Origin: Pseudomonas sp. S06B 330
GTDB taxonomy: Bacteria; Pseudomonadota; Gammaproteobacteria; Pseudomonadales; Pseudomonadaceae
Direction of reading: 5' to 3'
NCBI RefSeq assembly: GCF_002845275.2
Contig: NZ_CP088149.1
Coordinates: forward strand, 4,832,501-4,896,500
Length of the DNA stretch: 64,000 nucleotides
The position numbers and the translations under genes are program-made. Below are positions 47,643 through 56,583 of this stretch, piece by piece (the stretch's first letter is position 1; the number at the start of each line of letters is the position of its first letter). The notes beneath the pieces were generated by a model. That model did not search any database. It saw only the letters and a list, made by a program, of their open reading frames with translations, and had not been told where the DNA came from.

Positions 47643-48587
47643 TTACTCCTCTGCCCCAGCAGCTGAATGCATACTCACGTCCATCCCTTCGGTACCGGCC
47701 GCTTCTTTGCTCTGCTCTTTTTCGTGGACCGGCCGACCGCGGTTCATGCCTTCGTACTTGTCGACGATGGACTGGAACTGCTCAGGCGAGGCCACGCTGT
47801 ACAGCGCGACTGGATTGTTTTCGCTTGTTTTGGCCAATGCAGCGTATTCAGCCGCATCCAGCTGTTTCGGCGATTGCTTGACTTCGTTCACCCATGCTTC
47901 GAAATCAGCCTGGGAGGTGGCGGTTGCCTTGAACTTCATACCGGTGAAGCCTGCACCGCTGTAGTTCGCCGAGATACCGTCGAACTCACCATTCTCGTTG
48001 GCGATCAGGTGCAACTTGGTGGTCATACCTGCCATCGCGTAGATCTGACCGCCCAGGCCTGGAATGAAGAACGAGTTCATCACCGAGTCGGAGGTCACGC
48101 GGAAGTTGACCGGCGTATTAGCTGGGAAGACGATCTTGTTGACCGTGGCAATGCCTTGTTCCGGGTAGATGAACAGCCATTTCCAGTCCAGGGCGACCAC
48201 GTCGATCTGTACCGGCTTCACGTCGGAAACCAGCGGACGATACGGGTCCAGCTCGTGGGTGGTCTTGTAGGTCACATAGCCCAGGGCAATGATGATCAGA
48301 ACCGGGATGGTCCACACCGCCACTTCGATCTTGGTCGAGTGCGACCAGTCAGGGGTGTAGGTCGCAGCCTTGTTGGAAGCACGATACTTCCAGGCGAACG
48401 CCAAGGTCATGAAAATGACAGGAATCACCACCAGCAACATCAAGCCGGTAGCGATCAGGATAAGGTTCTTTTGCTCAATGCCGACCTGGCCCTTCGGGTC
48501 GAGCAGGGTCCAGTTGCACCCACTGAGTAAAAGCATGCCTAAAAAGGGCAGAATGCCAAACAGTCTGGGGTAACGCTTTTTACTCAT
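47643..48587 (-). CDS. cyoA: Cytochrome o ubiquinol oxidase subunit II CyoA (lipoprotein)
   Basis: A 314-aa subunit with signal and lipobox (FGILPFLGMLLLSGC, acyl-cysteine at about 24), two spans and a periplasmic cupredoxin fold lacking the CuA ligands, as expected for quinol oxidases. ATG 48587 (MSKKRYPRLFG) follows GAGGTCGTGAG; 23 upstream in-frame codons are rejected. It is the first gene of cyoABCDE. The 563-bp region in front holds two Anr-like boxes and a terminator-like hairpin. Confidence 0.94.
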   Translation of the reverse strand: MSKKRYPRLFGILPFLGMLLLSGCNWTLLDPKGQVGIEQKNLILIATGLMLLVVIPVIFMTLAFAWKYRASNKAATYTPDWSHSTKIEVAVWTIPVLIIIALGYVTYKTTHELDPYRPLVSDVKPVQIDVVALDWKWLFIYPEQGIATVNKIVFPANTPVNFRVTSDSVMNSFFIPGLGGQIYAMAGMTTKLHLIANENGEFDGISANYSGAGFTGMKFKATATSQADFEAWVNEVKQSPKQLDAAEYAALAKTSENNPVALYSVASPEQFQSIVDKYEGMNRGRPVHEKEQSKEAAGTEGMDVSMHSAAGAEE

Positions 48588-48854
48588 CTCACGACCTCTA
48601 GAGCAGCTTGCTTCAATGCAATTTGTGTTTTGGTCGCCAACACTTCGTCCTGCCAAGCGTCAGCATTTATGGGATCGAATACGGTTATGCCTTGAGGCCA
48701 GCTGCGGCGGCTCGGCATAAACCGGGTATTACGGTGTTTATTGTTTTGACTTCGTAGGCAACAGGCCTGTGTTCAGACCAATTCCATTTGGTGCGGGAAA
48801 TCACGGAGGGGGGTCAGCCCGGCATCGCCGCAGGCGATGCTCGTCAGAGTCAGC

Positions 48855-48872
48855 AAAAAGAGCCTGGGGCTC
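48855..48872 (-). terminator. Terminator-like hairpin inside the cyo leader
   Basis: On the minus strand GAGCC-CCA-GGCTC (48872-48860) is followed directly by TTTTTGCTG. It lies about 270 nt before the cyoA start and downstream of the probable promoter, so it could attenuate cyo transcription or end a short leader RNA. Confidence 0.5.
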
Positions 48873-48978
48873 CTTTAATCCTGCGACTCGCAAGCGGTGC
48901 CGAACGGAAATTGGGGGCGATTGTAGATAGGTCGCCAATCAATGACTATGACTAATTGAGCAACAGTCTTTTACAGAA

Positions 48979-48992
48979 TTGACAACAATCAA
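48979..48992. promoter_or_regulatory. Anr/Fnr-like box upstream of cyo
   Basis: TTGACAACAATCAA differs from the consensus TTGAT-N4-ATCAA at one position. Anr is the oxygen-responsive regulator of Pseudomonas and is known to lower cyo expression when oxygen falls. The site is predicted by pattern. Confidence 0.65.
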
Positions 48993-49071
48993 GTCTGAAA
49001 AATCAGTTTCGCGACAGTTTGTCGCACCCCGCGCAACGCCCCTGAAAGCCTTGTTCTACAAGGCCTGAAGC

Positions 49072-49085
49072 TTGATACAAGTCAA
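49072..49085. promoter_or_regulatory. Second Anr/Fnr-like box upstream of cyo
   Basis: TTGATACAAGTCAA differs from TTGAT-N4-ATCAA at one position. It is 93 bp from the first box and 66 nt past the dsbB stop. Confidence 0.6.
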
Positions 49086-49150
49086 GGAATGTGCGACGTC
49101 TAATGAAGTTTTCATTGCACATCTGACTTGCATCAAAACATGACTTTTGT

Positions 49151-49657
49151 CTAAGCCTTACGGCGGTTGCGGTAGATGCCCAAAGGAACCAGAACGGCGG
49201 TCAGGATGAACGCCAACAATGCCCATTGCGCCAGTGAAAGCCCCAGCACCGGCGGATAAGGCGTGGAACAGAATCCATCTACCTGGAACACCAGCGGCAG
49301 CACCGACGCCAACGGCAAGCCATCGACGATCGGTTGCAGGGTATCGATACCGCAGCTGATCGCAGGGTTGGCGAGGATATACACATGATTGCCAGCGGCG
49401 GCGATCCCACCGATGGCACTGAGTACCACCAGGCCTTCAAGCAGGGTCAGGCCGCGACGCCCGGGCATGGCAGCACCGATGAACGCGAACACGGCAATCA
49501 GCAGCAGTGCATAGCGTTGCAGGATACACAGCGGGCAGGGTGCCTCGCCGAGTACCACCTGCATATACAGCGCACCGCCGATCATGGCCAGGCAGATCAC
49601 TCCAAGCAGGACCAGAAAGCGCCGTTCCCGGTTCAGGCGCGATGTTTGCTCGTTCAT
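49151..49657 (-). CDS. dsbB: Disulfide bond formation protein DsbB
   Basis: An inner-membrane quinone reductase that reoxidises DsbA. It has 168 aa and four spans. The first periplasmic loop has the CXXC pair C41/C44 (APCPLCILQRYALL), and the second loop has SCGID and GFCSTPYPP for the other disulfide. The quinone-binding QRYALL segment is present. It is encoded alone upstream of the cyo operon, and its periplasmic oxidation chemistry depends on the same quinone pool. Confidence 0.93.
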   Translation of the reverse strand: MNEQTSRLNRERRFLVLLGVICLAMIGGALYMQVVLGEAPCPLCILQRYALLLIAVFAFIGAAMPGRRGLTLLEGLVVLSAIGGIAAAGNHVYILANPAISCGIDTLQPIVDGLPLASVLPLVFQVDGFCSTPYPPVLGLSLAQWALLAFILTAVLVPLGIYRNRRKA

Positions 49658-49827
49658 TGCATATCCTTAGTTGACTGAATGGCTCGACGGCCTGACCGGA
49701 ATTCTACACGCGCAAGAAGACCTTCTAGAACGGTAAAAGTGCCGCGCCAGGCTGGAGTACCCCGCTGGGCAAAGCAGAATGCTCAATTGCCACTATCTTA
49801 GTCCTGTGGATTACCCTATCATTAACA

Positions 49828-49843
49828 CTGTACAAATAAACAG
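49828..49843 (+). promoter_or_regulatory. LexA box before yebG
   Basis: CTGTACAAATAAACAG fits CTGT-N8-ACAG, the LexA operator pattern, and lies 41 nt before the yebG start. It implies SOS control. Confidence 0.85.
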
Positions 49844-49884
49844 TGTCGAGCACATCGATATTCAAAAGGCATGTGAGGTGATGA

Positions 49885-50148
49885 ATGGCCGTCGAAGTGG
49901 TATACCGCAGCAGCCGCGATCTGGAGCGCTTGTTCATGGATAAAGCCGAAGCTGACCGTCACGACAAGATGCTCGAACTGGCCGAGCTGCTCGCCGAGGT
50001 CCTGAAGAAAGCCGTACCGTCGCTCAGTGAACAACAAGTCGAAGATGCCGGCATCTATATGGCCAAGAACCGCGACGTGTTCGCCAAAGCGTTCAAGAGC
50101 CAGCCCGACGCCTTGTCCGAGCTGCTCGCTGAGACAGCGAGCGAATAA
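49885..50148 (+). CDS. yebG: SOS-induced YebG-family protein
   Basis: An 87-aa protein starting MAVEVVYRSSRDLERLFMDKAEADRHDKMLELAELL, matching the YebG family of small DNA-damage-inducible proteins of unknown biochemical role. It is acidic and helical. A LexA box stands upstream, as for E. coli yebG. It is convergent with the leucine dehydrogenase-family gene, 5 nt apart. Confidence 0.9.
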   Translation: MAVEVVYRSSRDLERLFMDKAEADRHDKMLELAELLAEVLKKAVPSLSEQQVEDAGIYMAKNRDVFAKAFKSQPDALSELLAETASE

Positions 50149-50153
50149 AAGCC

Positions 50154-51173
50154 TCAGCTATAGATCAAGCGTTCAGCAAGCATCTGCGCCACCCGCGCCG
50201 GCGAGCGCTTTTCTGCCTGGGCATGAGCAAACACCTCGGTCAGGCGCGAGGGAATACGCGCGAGATGGGCAGTGATAACGCCCAGGTCTTCGCCACGGTG
50301 CTTGAGTGCGACATAAATCAAGCCACCAGCATTGATGACGTAGTCAGGCGCATAGAGTATTCCGCGGCTTTCCAGTTGATCGGCCACCTGCAAGGTGGTC
50401 AGCTGATTATTGGCCGCCCCCGCCACGGCCGCACAGCGTAGCTGCATCACACTCTGGCCATTGAGCACCGGCCCTACCCCGCACGGGGCAAAGATGTCGC
50501 AAGGCGTGCTAATCAGCATCTCATTGGCAACCGGCCGGGCATTGAACTGCTCAATGGCCAGTTGTACCCGGCCGGGATCATGGTCGCTGACCAGCAATTC
50601 GGCGCCAGCGGCATGCAGTTGCTCGGCCAATGCGTAACCGACATTGCCCAATCCCTGTATCGCAATCCGCAAGCCTTCGAGGTTGTCGCTGCCAAGGCGC
50701 GCCATCGACGTGGCACGAATGCCGGCGAACACCCCCATAGCTGCATGGGGCGAAGGATCACCAGCGGCAGTAGTACTGGTGACATGCTGAGTGGTCTGGG
50801 CAATGCAATCCATGTCCAGGGTCGAGGTGCCGCTGTCCACAGCGGTGATGAAGCGACCTTGCAGGGTGTCGACAAAGCGACCAAAGGCTTCGAACAATGC
50901 CGCGCGGTTTTCCACATGGGGGTTGCGAATGATCACCGCTTTGCCGCCGCCCAATGGCAAGCCCGCCAATGCCGCCTTGTAGCTCATGCCCTGGGCCAGG
51001 CGTATGGCGTCGATCATGGCGCTGTCGTCGTCTGGATAGGCCAGGTATCGACAGCCGCCCATGGCCGGGCCCAGGTGTTCGCTGTGAATGGCGACCACCG
51101 CTTTCAAGCCGGTTGCCGGGTCGATGCACAGGTGCAGCGATTGCGTGCGAGTACTTTGCATGAGCGCGAACAT
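50154..51173 (-). CDS. Leucine/valine dehydrogenase (Glu/Leu/Phe/Val dehydrogenase family)
   Basis: A 339-aa NAD-dependent amino-acid dehydrogenase. The catalytic lysines are K66 (GMSYKAAL) and K78 (LPLGGGKAVI), and SGTSTLDMD, TTAAGDPSPHAAMGVFAG and the Rossmann motif IAIQGLGNVGYALAEQL follow. It is most like leucine or valine dehydrogenases of short length; the true substrate cannot be fixed. Its divergent neighbour is the SirB1-family gene. Confidence 0.85.
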   Translation of the reverse strand: MFALMQSTRTQSLHLCIDPATGLKAVVAIHSEHLGPAMGGCRYLAYPDDDSAMIDAIRLAQGMSYKAALAGLPLGGGKAVIIRNPHVENRAALFEAFGRFVDTLQGRFITAVDSGTSTLDMDCIAQTTQHVTSTTAAGDPSPHAAMGVFAGIRATSMARLGSDNLEGLRIAIQGLGNVGYALAEQLHAAGAELLVSDHDPGRVQLAIEQFNARPVANEMLISTPCDIFAPCGVGPVLNGQSVMQLRCAAVAGAANNQLTTLQVADQLESRGILYAPDYVINAGGLIYVALKHRGEDLGVITAHLARIPSRLTEVFAHAQAEKRSPARVAQMLAERLIYS

Positions 51174-51298
51174 CAGCGGGCTCCTCAGTGAGGTGCTGAT
51201 CCCAGTATAGGCTGCGCTTTGCCGATTGATGACAGCCCCCGGACCACTGGACGAAAAGCCCGGCCAGCGCTACATAATAAGCTTGAGCGGAGATTGTC

Positions 51299-52105
51299 AT
51301 GAGCCCACGCCAAGCTTGTCTCACCTGCCTGGAACGTAATCCAGTAGCTTTGCTGGAAGCGGCGCTATGGGTCGCGGCAGAGCACGACAACAGTGTCCAA
51401 CCGCTACTGATCATGGCTCAAGTCAGGACCTTGCAGCAAGAGGTCAGCGCCGGTTTGCCGATGCTACCGCTCAGTGAGCTGGCCCAACCCCTGTTGCGCA
51501 GGCTCAATGCGCTGGGGTTCCAGCAGGATGAGTATCACCCGTTACGCCCCCAGGCGGCCCTGCTCGACAAGGTTCTGGAGCGTCGCCGTGGCCAACCGCT
51601 AGCCCTGGCCTTGCTGACCTTGGAACTGGCGCGAGGCTTGTCGATCCCGCTGGAAGGGGTGAACTTTCCCGGGCATTTCCTCCTGCGCGTGCCCGGCGCC
51701 GATCACCTGCTCGATCCGTGCGGTGGCCGCAGGCTCTACCCTGCCGATTGCCGCGAACTGCTCGGCCGCCAGTTTGGTCCGCAATTACAGCTCAGCGCCG
51801 AGCACCTGCTTGCCGCGAGCCCACAGCAAATGCTCCAACGCTTGTCCCGCAACTTGCGTCAGCTGCATACGACCCATGACGATGACCTGGCAGCACTCAA
51901 AGATGCCGAACGGGTGCTGCAACTGGGCCCCGGCACCGCCAGCGACTACCTGGCCCGGGCCACCCTGTACCAGCACCTTGAATGCCCCCAGGCCGAACGC
52001 TTCGACCTGGAGCATGCCTTGTTGCTCAGCGACGATCCCATCCAACGCCTGCGACTGACCGAGCGTCTCGGCCAACTGCCGCCCTCAAGGCCGTCTGTAC
52101 ATTAA
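51299..52105 (+). CDS. SirB1/transglutaminase-like family protein with TPR-like C terminus
   Basis: A 268-aa protein with the SirB1 N-terminal domain (YHPLRPQAALLDKVLERRRGQPLALALLTLELARGLSIPLEGVNFPGHFLLRVPGADHLLDPCGG). Helical repeats follow (LAALKDAERVLQLGPGTASDYLARATLYQHLECPQAERFDLEHALLLS). The family has a degenerate transglutaminase fold and its role is unclear. ATG 51299 is used. The stop overlaps the convergent maiA stop. Confidence 0.82.
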   Translation: MSPRQACLTCLERNPVALLEAALWVAAEHDNSVQPLLIMAQVRTLQQEVSAGLPMLPLSELAQPLLRRLNALGFQQDEYHPLRPQAALLDKVLERRRGQPLALALLTLELARGLSIPLEGVNFPGHFLLRVPGADHLLDPCGGRRLYPADCRELLGRQFGPQLQLSAEHLLAASPQQMLQRLSRNLRQLHTTHDDDLAALKDAERVLQLGPGTASDYLARATLYQHLECPQAERFDLEHALLLSDDPIQRLRLTERLGQLPPSRPSVH

Positions 52106-52731
52106 CCAGGGGTGTCAGCCTGGCGGTCCGGATGCGCCAGGACAAACGCCGAATGCTCCCGCGCCAATGCGGCGACCCGGCGGATCCGCGGACAGTCGCT
52201 GAGGCTGATCTTGAAACGCTCGGCCGCATACAGTTGGGGGATCAGATAGACATCTGCCAACCCCGGCTCGTCGCCAAAACAGAACCCCTCATCACCAATC
52301 AGTTGCTCAACTGCCGCCAGGCCTTGGCTGATCCAATGGGCTATCCACTGGTTCACCTGGTCTTCGTCGTGCCCCATTGCACGCAGTTGCTTGAGCACAC
52401 TGACGTTGTGCAACGGGTGCACATCGCAACCAATGAGCGCCGCCACACTGCGCACCTGAGCCCGCAACACAGGCTCTTCGGGCAACAGTGCCGGCTGTGG
52501 ATAAACCTCCTCCAGGTACTCGATGATTGCCGGTGATTGCACCAGCACCTCACCGGAGTCGATCCTCAAGGCCGGCACCCGCCCCTGGGGATTGAGACTC
52601 AGGAAGTGCTCATCATACTGCTCGCCCTTGAGCAGGTTGACCGGCACGTACTGGTACTCAAGCTGCTTGAGCGCCAGGGCAATCCTCACCCGGTAGGACG
52701 AGGTTGAACGGTAGTAATTGAACAGCTCCAT
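52102..52731 (-). CDS. maiA: Maleylacetoacetate isomerase MaiA
   Basis: A zeta-class glutathione transferase (209 aa) that isomerises maleylacetoacetate to fumarylacetoacetate in phenylalanine/tyrosine catabolism. The N-terminal thioredoxin fold starts MELFNYYRSTSSYRVRIALALKQLEY, containing the SSxxYRVRIAL glutathione-activating serine motif. It is third in hmgA-fahA-maiA, 12 nt after fahA. Confidence 0.93.
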   Translation of the reverse strand: MELFNYYRSTSSYRVRIALALKQLEYQYVPVNLLKGEQYDEHFLSLNPQGRVPALRIDSGEVLVQSPAIIEYLEEVYPQPALLPEEPVLRAQVRSVAALIGCDVHPLHNVSVLKQLRAMGHDEDQVNQWIAHWISQGLAAVEQLIGDEGFCFGDEPGLADVYLIPQLYAAERFKISLSDCPRIRRVAALAREHSAFVLAHPDRQADTPG

Positions 52732-52743
52732 GGACCTGTCCTC

Positions 52744-54036
52744 TTAGTGCGCCGGCAGGATCTTGCCGCGGCACTCGCCAAAACCGATCGAGGCCACGCC
52801 ATCACGGACGCAACGCGCGCGCAGAATAATCTCGTCGCCGTCTTCGAGGAACTTGCGCACCTCGCCCGAAGCCAGCTGTACAGGCTCTTTGCCGCCCTGG
52901 GTGATTTCCAGCAGGCTGCCGAACTGGCCAGGCTGGGCACCCGACAGCGTGCCCGAACCGAACAGGTCACCCGCCTGCAGCTGGCAACCGTTGACACTGT
53001 GGTGGGCGACCATCTGGGCGACGGTCCAGTACATACTCAAAGTATTGCTCAACGTCAGACGATGGGCTGGCAGATTCTGCTCGCGCATGCGTTCGGTCAG
53101 CAGTAGCACCTCCAGCTCGATATCGAAGGCGCCACCTGCCTGGTCACGCTTATCCAGCAGGTATGACAACGGCTGCGGATCACCTTCAGGACGCGCAGGT
53201 TGCGCGCAACGGAACGGCTCCAGCGCCTCGGCGGTCACCACCCAAGGGGAAATGGTCGAAATGAAGCTCTTGGACAGGAACGGACCCAAGGGCTGGTATT
53301 CCCACGCCTGGATGTCACGGGCAGACCAATCGTTGAGCAGACAGAAGCCAGCAATATGCTCGGCCGCTTCAGCGACAGGGATCGACTCACCCATCTCATT
53401 GCCCTGGCCGATCCAGATCCCCAGCTCCAGTTCGTAGTCCAGGCGCGCGCAGGGGCCGAAGCTTGGCTCGCTCTGACCAGCTGGCAGGGTTTGGCCTTTA
53501 GGGCGGCGTACATCAGTGCCCGACGGACGAATGGTAGAGGCGCGGCCGTGGTAGCCAATCGGCACGTATTTGTAGTTGGGCAGCAACGGATTGTCGGGGC
53601 GGAACAGCTTGCCAACATTCTTGGCATGCTCAATACCCACATAGAAGTCGGTGTAATCGCCGATCTGTGCCGGCAGGTGCAGTTGGCACTCGGCACTTGT
53701 CAGCAGCAGCGGTTTGAGCGCGGCCTGATGCTCGCTGTGCTCGCCGAGCAGTTGCAGCAAGCGCTCGCGCAAGGCTACGCGGGCAACACGACCGAGGGCG
53801 AAGAACGCATTCAGGGCACCACCACGGGTCGCCTCGACAGCGGCACGGGCCTCACCGTCGAACAGGCCGGCCGCCAAGGCGCCTTCCAGATCGAGAATTG
53901 CATCGCCAATGGCCACGCCACAACGCTTGCCCTGACCGTTGTGGCTGAAGATCCCCAGCGGCAGGTTTTGCAACGGAAAATCGCGATGCCCATTGGCGTG
54001 TTCGACCCAACTGCGGGCAATAGCGGACTGATTCAT
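52744..54036 (-). CDS. fahA: Fumarylacetoacetase FahA
   Basis: Hydrolyses fumarylacetoacetate to fumarate and acetoacetate, the last step of the homogentisate pathway. It has 430 aa. Active-site segments are DYTDFYVGIEHAKNVGKLFRPDNPLLPNYKYVPIGYHGRASTI, DYELELGIWIGQGNEMGESIPV and NDWSARDIQAWEYQPLGPFLSKSF, holding the Ca and catalytic residues. It lies 3 nt after hmgA. Confidence 0.95.
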   Translation of the reverse strand: MNQSAIARSWVEHANGHRDFPLQNLPLGIFSHNGQGKRCGVAIGDAILDLEGALAAGLFDGEARAAVEATRGGALNAFFALGRVARVALRERLLQLLGEHSEHQAALKPLLLTSAECQLHLPAQIGDYTDFYVGIEHAKNVGKLFRPDNPLLPNYKYVPIGYHGRASTIRPSGTDVRRPKGQTLPAGQSEPSFGPCARLDYELELGIWIGQGNEMGESIPVAEAAEHIAGFCLLNDWSARDIQAWEYQPLGPFLSKSFISTISPWVVTAEALEPFRCAQPARPEGDPQPLSYLLDKRDQAGGAFDIELEVLLLTERMREQNLPAHRLTLSNTLSMYWTVAQMVAHHSVNGCQLQAGDLFGSGTLSGAQPGQFGSLLEITQGGKEPVQLASGEVRKFLEDGDEIILRARCVRDGVASIGFGECRGKILPAH

Positions 54037-54039
54037 GGG

Positions 54040-55341
54040 TTATCTCCGATTCGGGGTGAAGGTGCTCGGCAAGGATGCCCAGCAACTATCGTAGTCGGCC
54101 TGCAGCTGCGGGCACTCAAGGGCATGACGGCTGGGGCGCAGCACCTGGCTGGTTTCGAACATGAAGGCCATGGTGTTGTCGATCTTGCATGGCGCAAGCT
54201 CGACGGCGATAGCCTTGGCGCAGGTCTCCGCATCCGGGCCATGTGCGCTCATGCAGCTGTGCAGCGACGCGCCGCCGGGCAGGAAGCCTTCGGCCTTGGC
54301 ATCGTAGGCGCCTTGGATCAGCCCCATGAACTCGTTCATCAGGTTGCGGTGGAACCACGGTGGACGGAAGGTGTTCTCGGCCACCATCCAGCGTGGCGGG
54401 AAAATCACGAAGTCGAGGTTGGCCATGCCCGGCACGCTGGTGGGCGAGGTGAGCACGGTGAAAATTGACGGGTCCGGGTGGTCGAAGCTGACCGTACCAA
54501 TAGTGTTGAAACGGCGCAGGTCATATTTGTAGGGCACGTTGTTGCCGTGCCAGGCCACCACGTCCAGCGGCGAATGATTGAGTTCACAGCCCCACAACTC
54601 GCCGAGGAATTTCTGCACCAGCTGGACCGGCCCCTGATGATCCTCATAGTGCGCCACCGGTGCGAGGAAGTCGCGCGGATTGGCCAGGCCATTGCTGCCA
54701 ATCGGGCCCAGATCCGGAATACGCAGCGGTGCGCCATGGTTCTCGGCGATATAACCGCGAGCCAGACTGTCGAGCAACTCGACACGGAACTTCAGGCCGC
54801 GAGGGACCACGGCGATTTCCAGGGGCTCGACAATGAGCACACCCAGTTCGGTGACCAGGCGCAGACGCCCCTGTTCCGGCACCAGCAACAGTTCACCGTC
54901 GGCGTTGAAGAACACCCGCTGCATGGAGCGGTTGGCGCAGTAGTTGTAGATGCTGATACCGGCAGGTTTCTCGCTGGCGGCATTGGCGGCCATAGCAACC
55001 CAGCCATCAATGAAGTCGGTCGGCTCGCTGGGAATGTCCTGTGGGCTCCAGCGCAAGCGGTTCGGCGTCACCGCCCCCAACGGACCACCGGCCAGTTGCC
55101 GCTCCAGGCGCTCAAAGCGTGGGTGCAAGGCCGAAGGGCGAATGCGATACAGCCAGGTACGGCGCATTTCGCTGCGAGTCATGGTGAAAGCGGTGCCAGA
55201 GAACAGTTCGGCGTATAGGCCGTAGGGGGCCTTTTGCGGTGAGTTCTGTCCGACCGGCAAGGCACCGGGCAAAGCTTCGCTGGCGAATTCGTTGCCGAAA
55301 CCACTCAAGTATTCAGGCACGGGGGTGCTGTCGAGGTTCAT
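54040..55341 (-). CDS. hmgA: Homogentisate 1,2-dioxygenase HmgA
   Basis: An iron(II) dioxygenase that opens the homogentisate ring. It has 433 aa. The iron-site segment is [35 protein letters not shown] (about residues 328-362), followed by [19 protein letters not shown]. It is first in the hmgA-fahA-maiA operon, divergent from hmgR, with HmgR-type palindromes between them. Loss of this gene gives brown pyomelanin in other Pseudomonas. Confidence 0.96.
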   Translation of the reverse strand: MNLDSTPVPEYLSGFGNEFASEALPGALPVGQNSPQKAPYGLYAELFSGTAFTMTRSEMRRTWLYRIRPSALHPRFERLERQLAGGPLGAVTPNRLRWSPQDIPSEPTDFIDGWVAMAANAASEKPAGISIYNYCANRSMQRVFFNADGELLLVPEQGRLRLVTELGVLIVEPLEIAVVPRGLKFRVELLDSLARGYIAENHGAPLRIPDLGPIGSNGLANPRDFLAPVAHYEDHQGPVQLVQKFLGELWGCELNHSPLDVVAWHGNNVPYKYDLRRFNTIGTVSFDHPDPSIFTVLTSPTSVPGMANLDFVIFPPRWMVAENTFRPPWFHRNLMNEFMGLIQGAYDAKAEGFLPGGASLHSCMSAHGPDAETCAKAIAVELAPCKIDNTMAFMFETSQVLRPSRHALECPQLQADYDSCWASLPSTFTPNRR

Positions 55342-55424
55342 TGAGCCTCCGGGCCCAGAGCAGGCCGGTTGATGGCAGTTGGCTGCGAGCCGTTGAAGGT
55401 GGCAACACTGCTGCGTTATTTTAT

Positions 55425-55450
55425 CGTAATTACATTACGCATAACGTAAT
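55425..55450. promoter_or_regulatory. HmgR operator candidates between hmgA and hmgR
   Basis: CGTAAT-TAC-ATTACG (55425-55439) and ATTACG-CATAA-CGTAAT (55434-55450) are two perfect inverted repeats sharing the middle arm. The latter spans 17 bp, the size reported for the HmgR palindrome of P. putida. Confidence 0.7.
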
Positions 55451-55513
55451 TTGATTGACGAAGACCGTCAAGCTATAAAGACGCCCACCTGGACCACCCG
55501 GATCGAAAGCACC

Positions 55514-56299
55514 ATGGCCAAAGCCAGCTCCCCCGCCGATAACACCGGCAAACAGAAGGTCCGTTCAGCTGAAGTCGGCACCGACATCCTCAAGGCCCTG
55601 GCACAGCTATCGCCTTCAACCTCGCTGTCGCGCTTGGCCGAGCATGTGGATATGCCAGCGAGCAAGGTCCACCGCTACTTGCAGGCCCTGATTGCCAGTG
55701 GCTTTGCCGAACAGAATCCGGCCACCAACCACTATGGCTTGGGCCGTGAAGCCTTGCGCGTGGGCCTGGCGGCCCTGGGCGGGATGGACGTTTTGAAAGT
55801 CGCGGCCATGCCGCTGTCGCAGTTGCGCGACGACCTCAACGAAAGTTGCTTCATTGCTGTGTGGGGTAACCAGGGGGCTACGGTGGTCAACATCGAGCCG
55901 GCCGTGCGCGCGGTGACCGTCGTTACCCAGATCGGCTCGGTGCTGCCGCTGCTCAGTTCATCCACCGGGTTAGTGTTTGGCGCCTACCTGCCGGAGCGTG
56001 AGACCGTCGAGCTGCGCGATCAGGAATTGGCCGCTCTGAATCACACCACCGAAGCGTACGAGACACTGTTTGCCGACATTCGCCAGCGTGGCCTGCATCA
56101 CGTCCACGGTTTGTTGATGCCCGGTGTCGATGCGCTTTCGGCACCGGTGTTCAACGCCGTTGGCAAAATTGCCGCCGTGTTGACGGTGGTCGGCCCGACC
56201 TCTATTTTCCATGCGGATGAACAAGGTCCGGCAGCGCAGCAATTGCTGGCCGCGGCGAAGATGATCAGTTGGCGCATGGGCTACGAACAAACACCTTAA
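55514..56299 (+). CDS. hmgR: IclR-family repressor HmgR of the homogentisate operon
   Basis: A 261-aa regulator with an N-terminal winged HTH (GTDILKALAQLSPSTSLSRLAEHVDMPASKVHRYLQALIASGFAEQ) and an IclR effector domain (LSQLRDDLNESCFIAVWGNQGATVVNIEPAVRAV). It represses hmgA-fahA-maiA and responds to homogentisate by homology and position. ATG 55514 (MAKASSPADNTGKQ) is chosen because the 21 upstream in-frame codons run toward the operator. Confidence 0.9.
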   Translation: MAKASSPADNTGKQKVRSAEVGTDILKALAQLSPSTSLSRLAEHVDMPASKVHRYLQALIASGFAEQNPATNHYGLGREALRVGLAALGGMDVLKVAAMPLSQLRDDLNESCFIAVWGNQGATVVNIEPAVRAVTVVTQIGSVLPLLSSSTGLVFGAYLPERETVELRDQELAALNHTTEAYETLFADIRQRGLHHVHGLLMPGVDALSAPVFNAVGKIAAVLTVVGPTSIFHADEQGPAAQQLLAAAKMISWRMGYEQTP

Positions 56300-56380
56300 G
56301 ATTGCTTACAAAGGCTCACACTCATTCATCGACGCCTGCGCTAATGTGAACTGCGTTTAACTGTTGCCAGAGGCGCAACA

Positions 56381-56542
56381 GTGAATGTCCAAATCGGCTA
56401 TTTTTCCTTCCGACTCAGCAGCCTATTCTGTTTGCAGCTGGACCGCGCCATCACTGGCAGCCGCTCTGGACCGGGCATATCAAGCGTGTACACCCCGCTT
56501 CCCGGCAACAGGTTCACCGACGTTGATTTTGAAGCTCCTTGA
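56381..56542 (+). CDS. Possible small ORF of unknown function
   Basis: A GTG start at 56381 preceded by AGAGG with a 7-nt spacer encodes 53 aa (begins MNVQIGYFSFRLSSLFCLQ, ends TDVDFEAP). It ends 14 nt before a strong terminator. Codon third positions are not strongly G+C biased, so it may instead be part of a non-coding RNA. I recognise no family. Confidence 0.25.
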   Translation: MNVQIGYFSFRLSSLFCLQLDRAITGSRSGPGISSVYTPLPGNRFTDVDFEAP

Positions 56543-56556
56543 TCTACGTCTTACTT

Positions 56557-56583
56557 GGCCGCTGCATTGCAGCGGCCTTTTTT
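56557..56583 (+). terminator. Intrinsic terminator after the hmgR region
   Basis: GGCCGCTGC (56557-56565) and GCAGCGGCC (56569-56577) form a 9-bp stem with a 3-nt loop followed by six T. It ends a plus-strand transcript 260 nt past hmgR. Confidence 0.88.

Larger units (their letters stand above)
48588..49150. other. Long intergenic region upstream of cyoA
   Basis: No gene of convincing length lies in these 563 bp. Seen on the minus strand, from distal to proximal: two Anr-like boxes (49085-49072 and 48992-48979), a possible -10 TACAAT (48925-48920), a terminator-like hairpin with T-run (48872-48855) and a perfect 8-bp hairpin (48840-48822). Confidence 0.6.
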
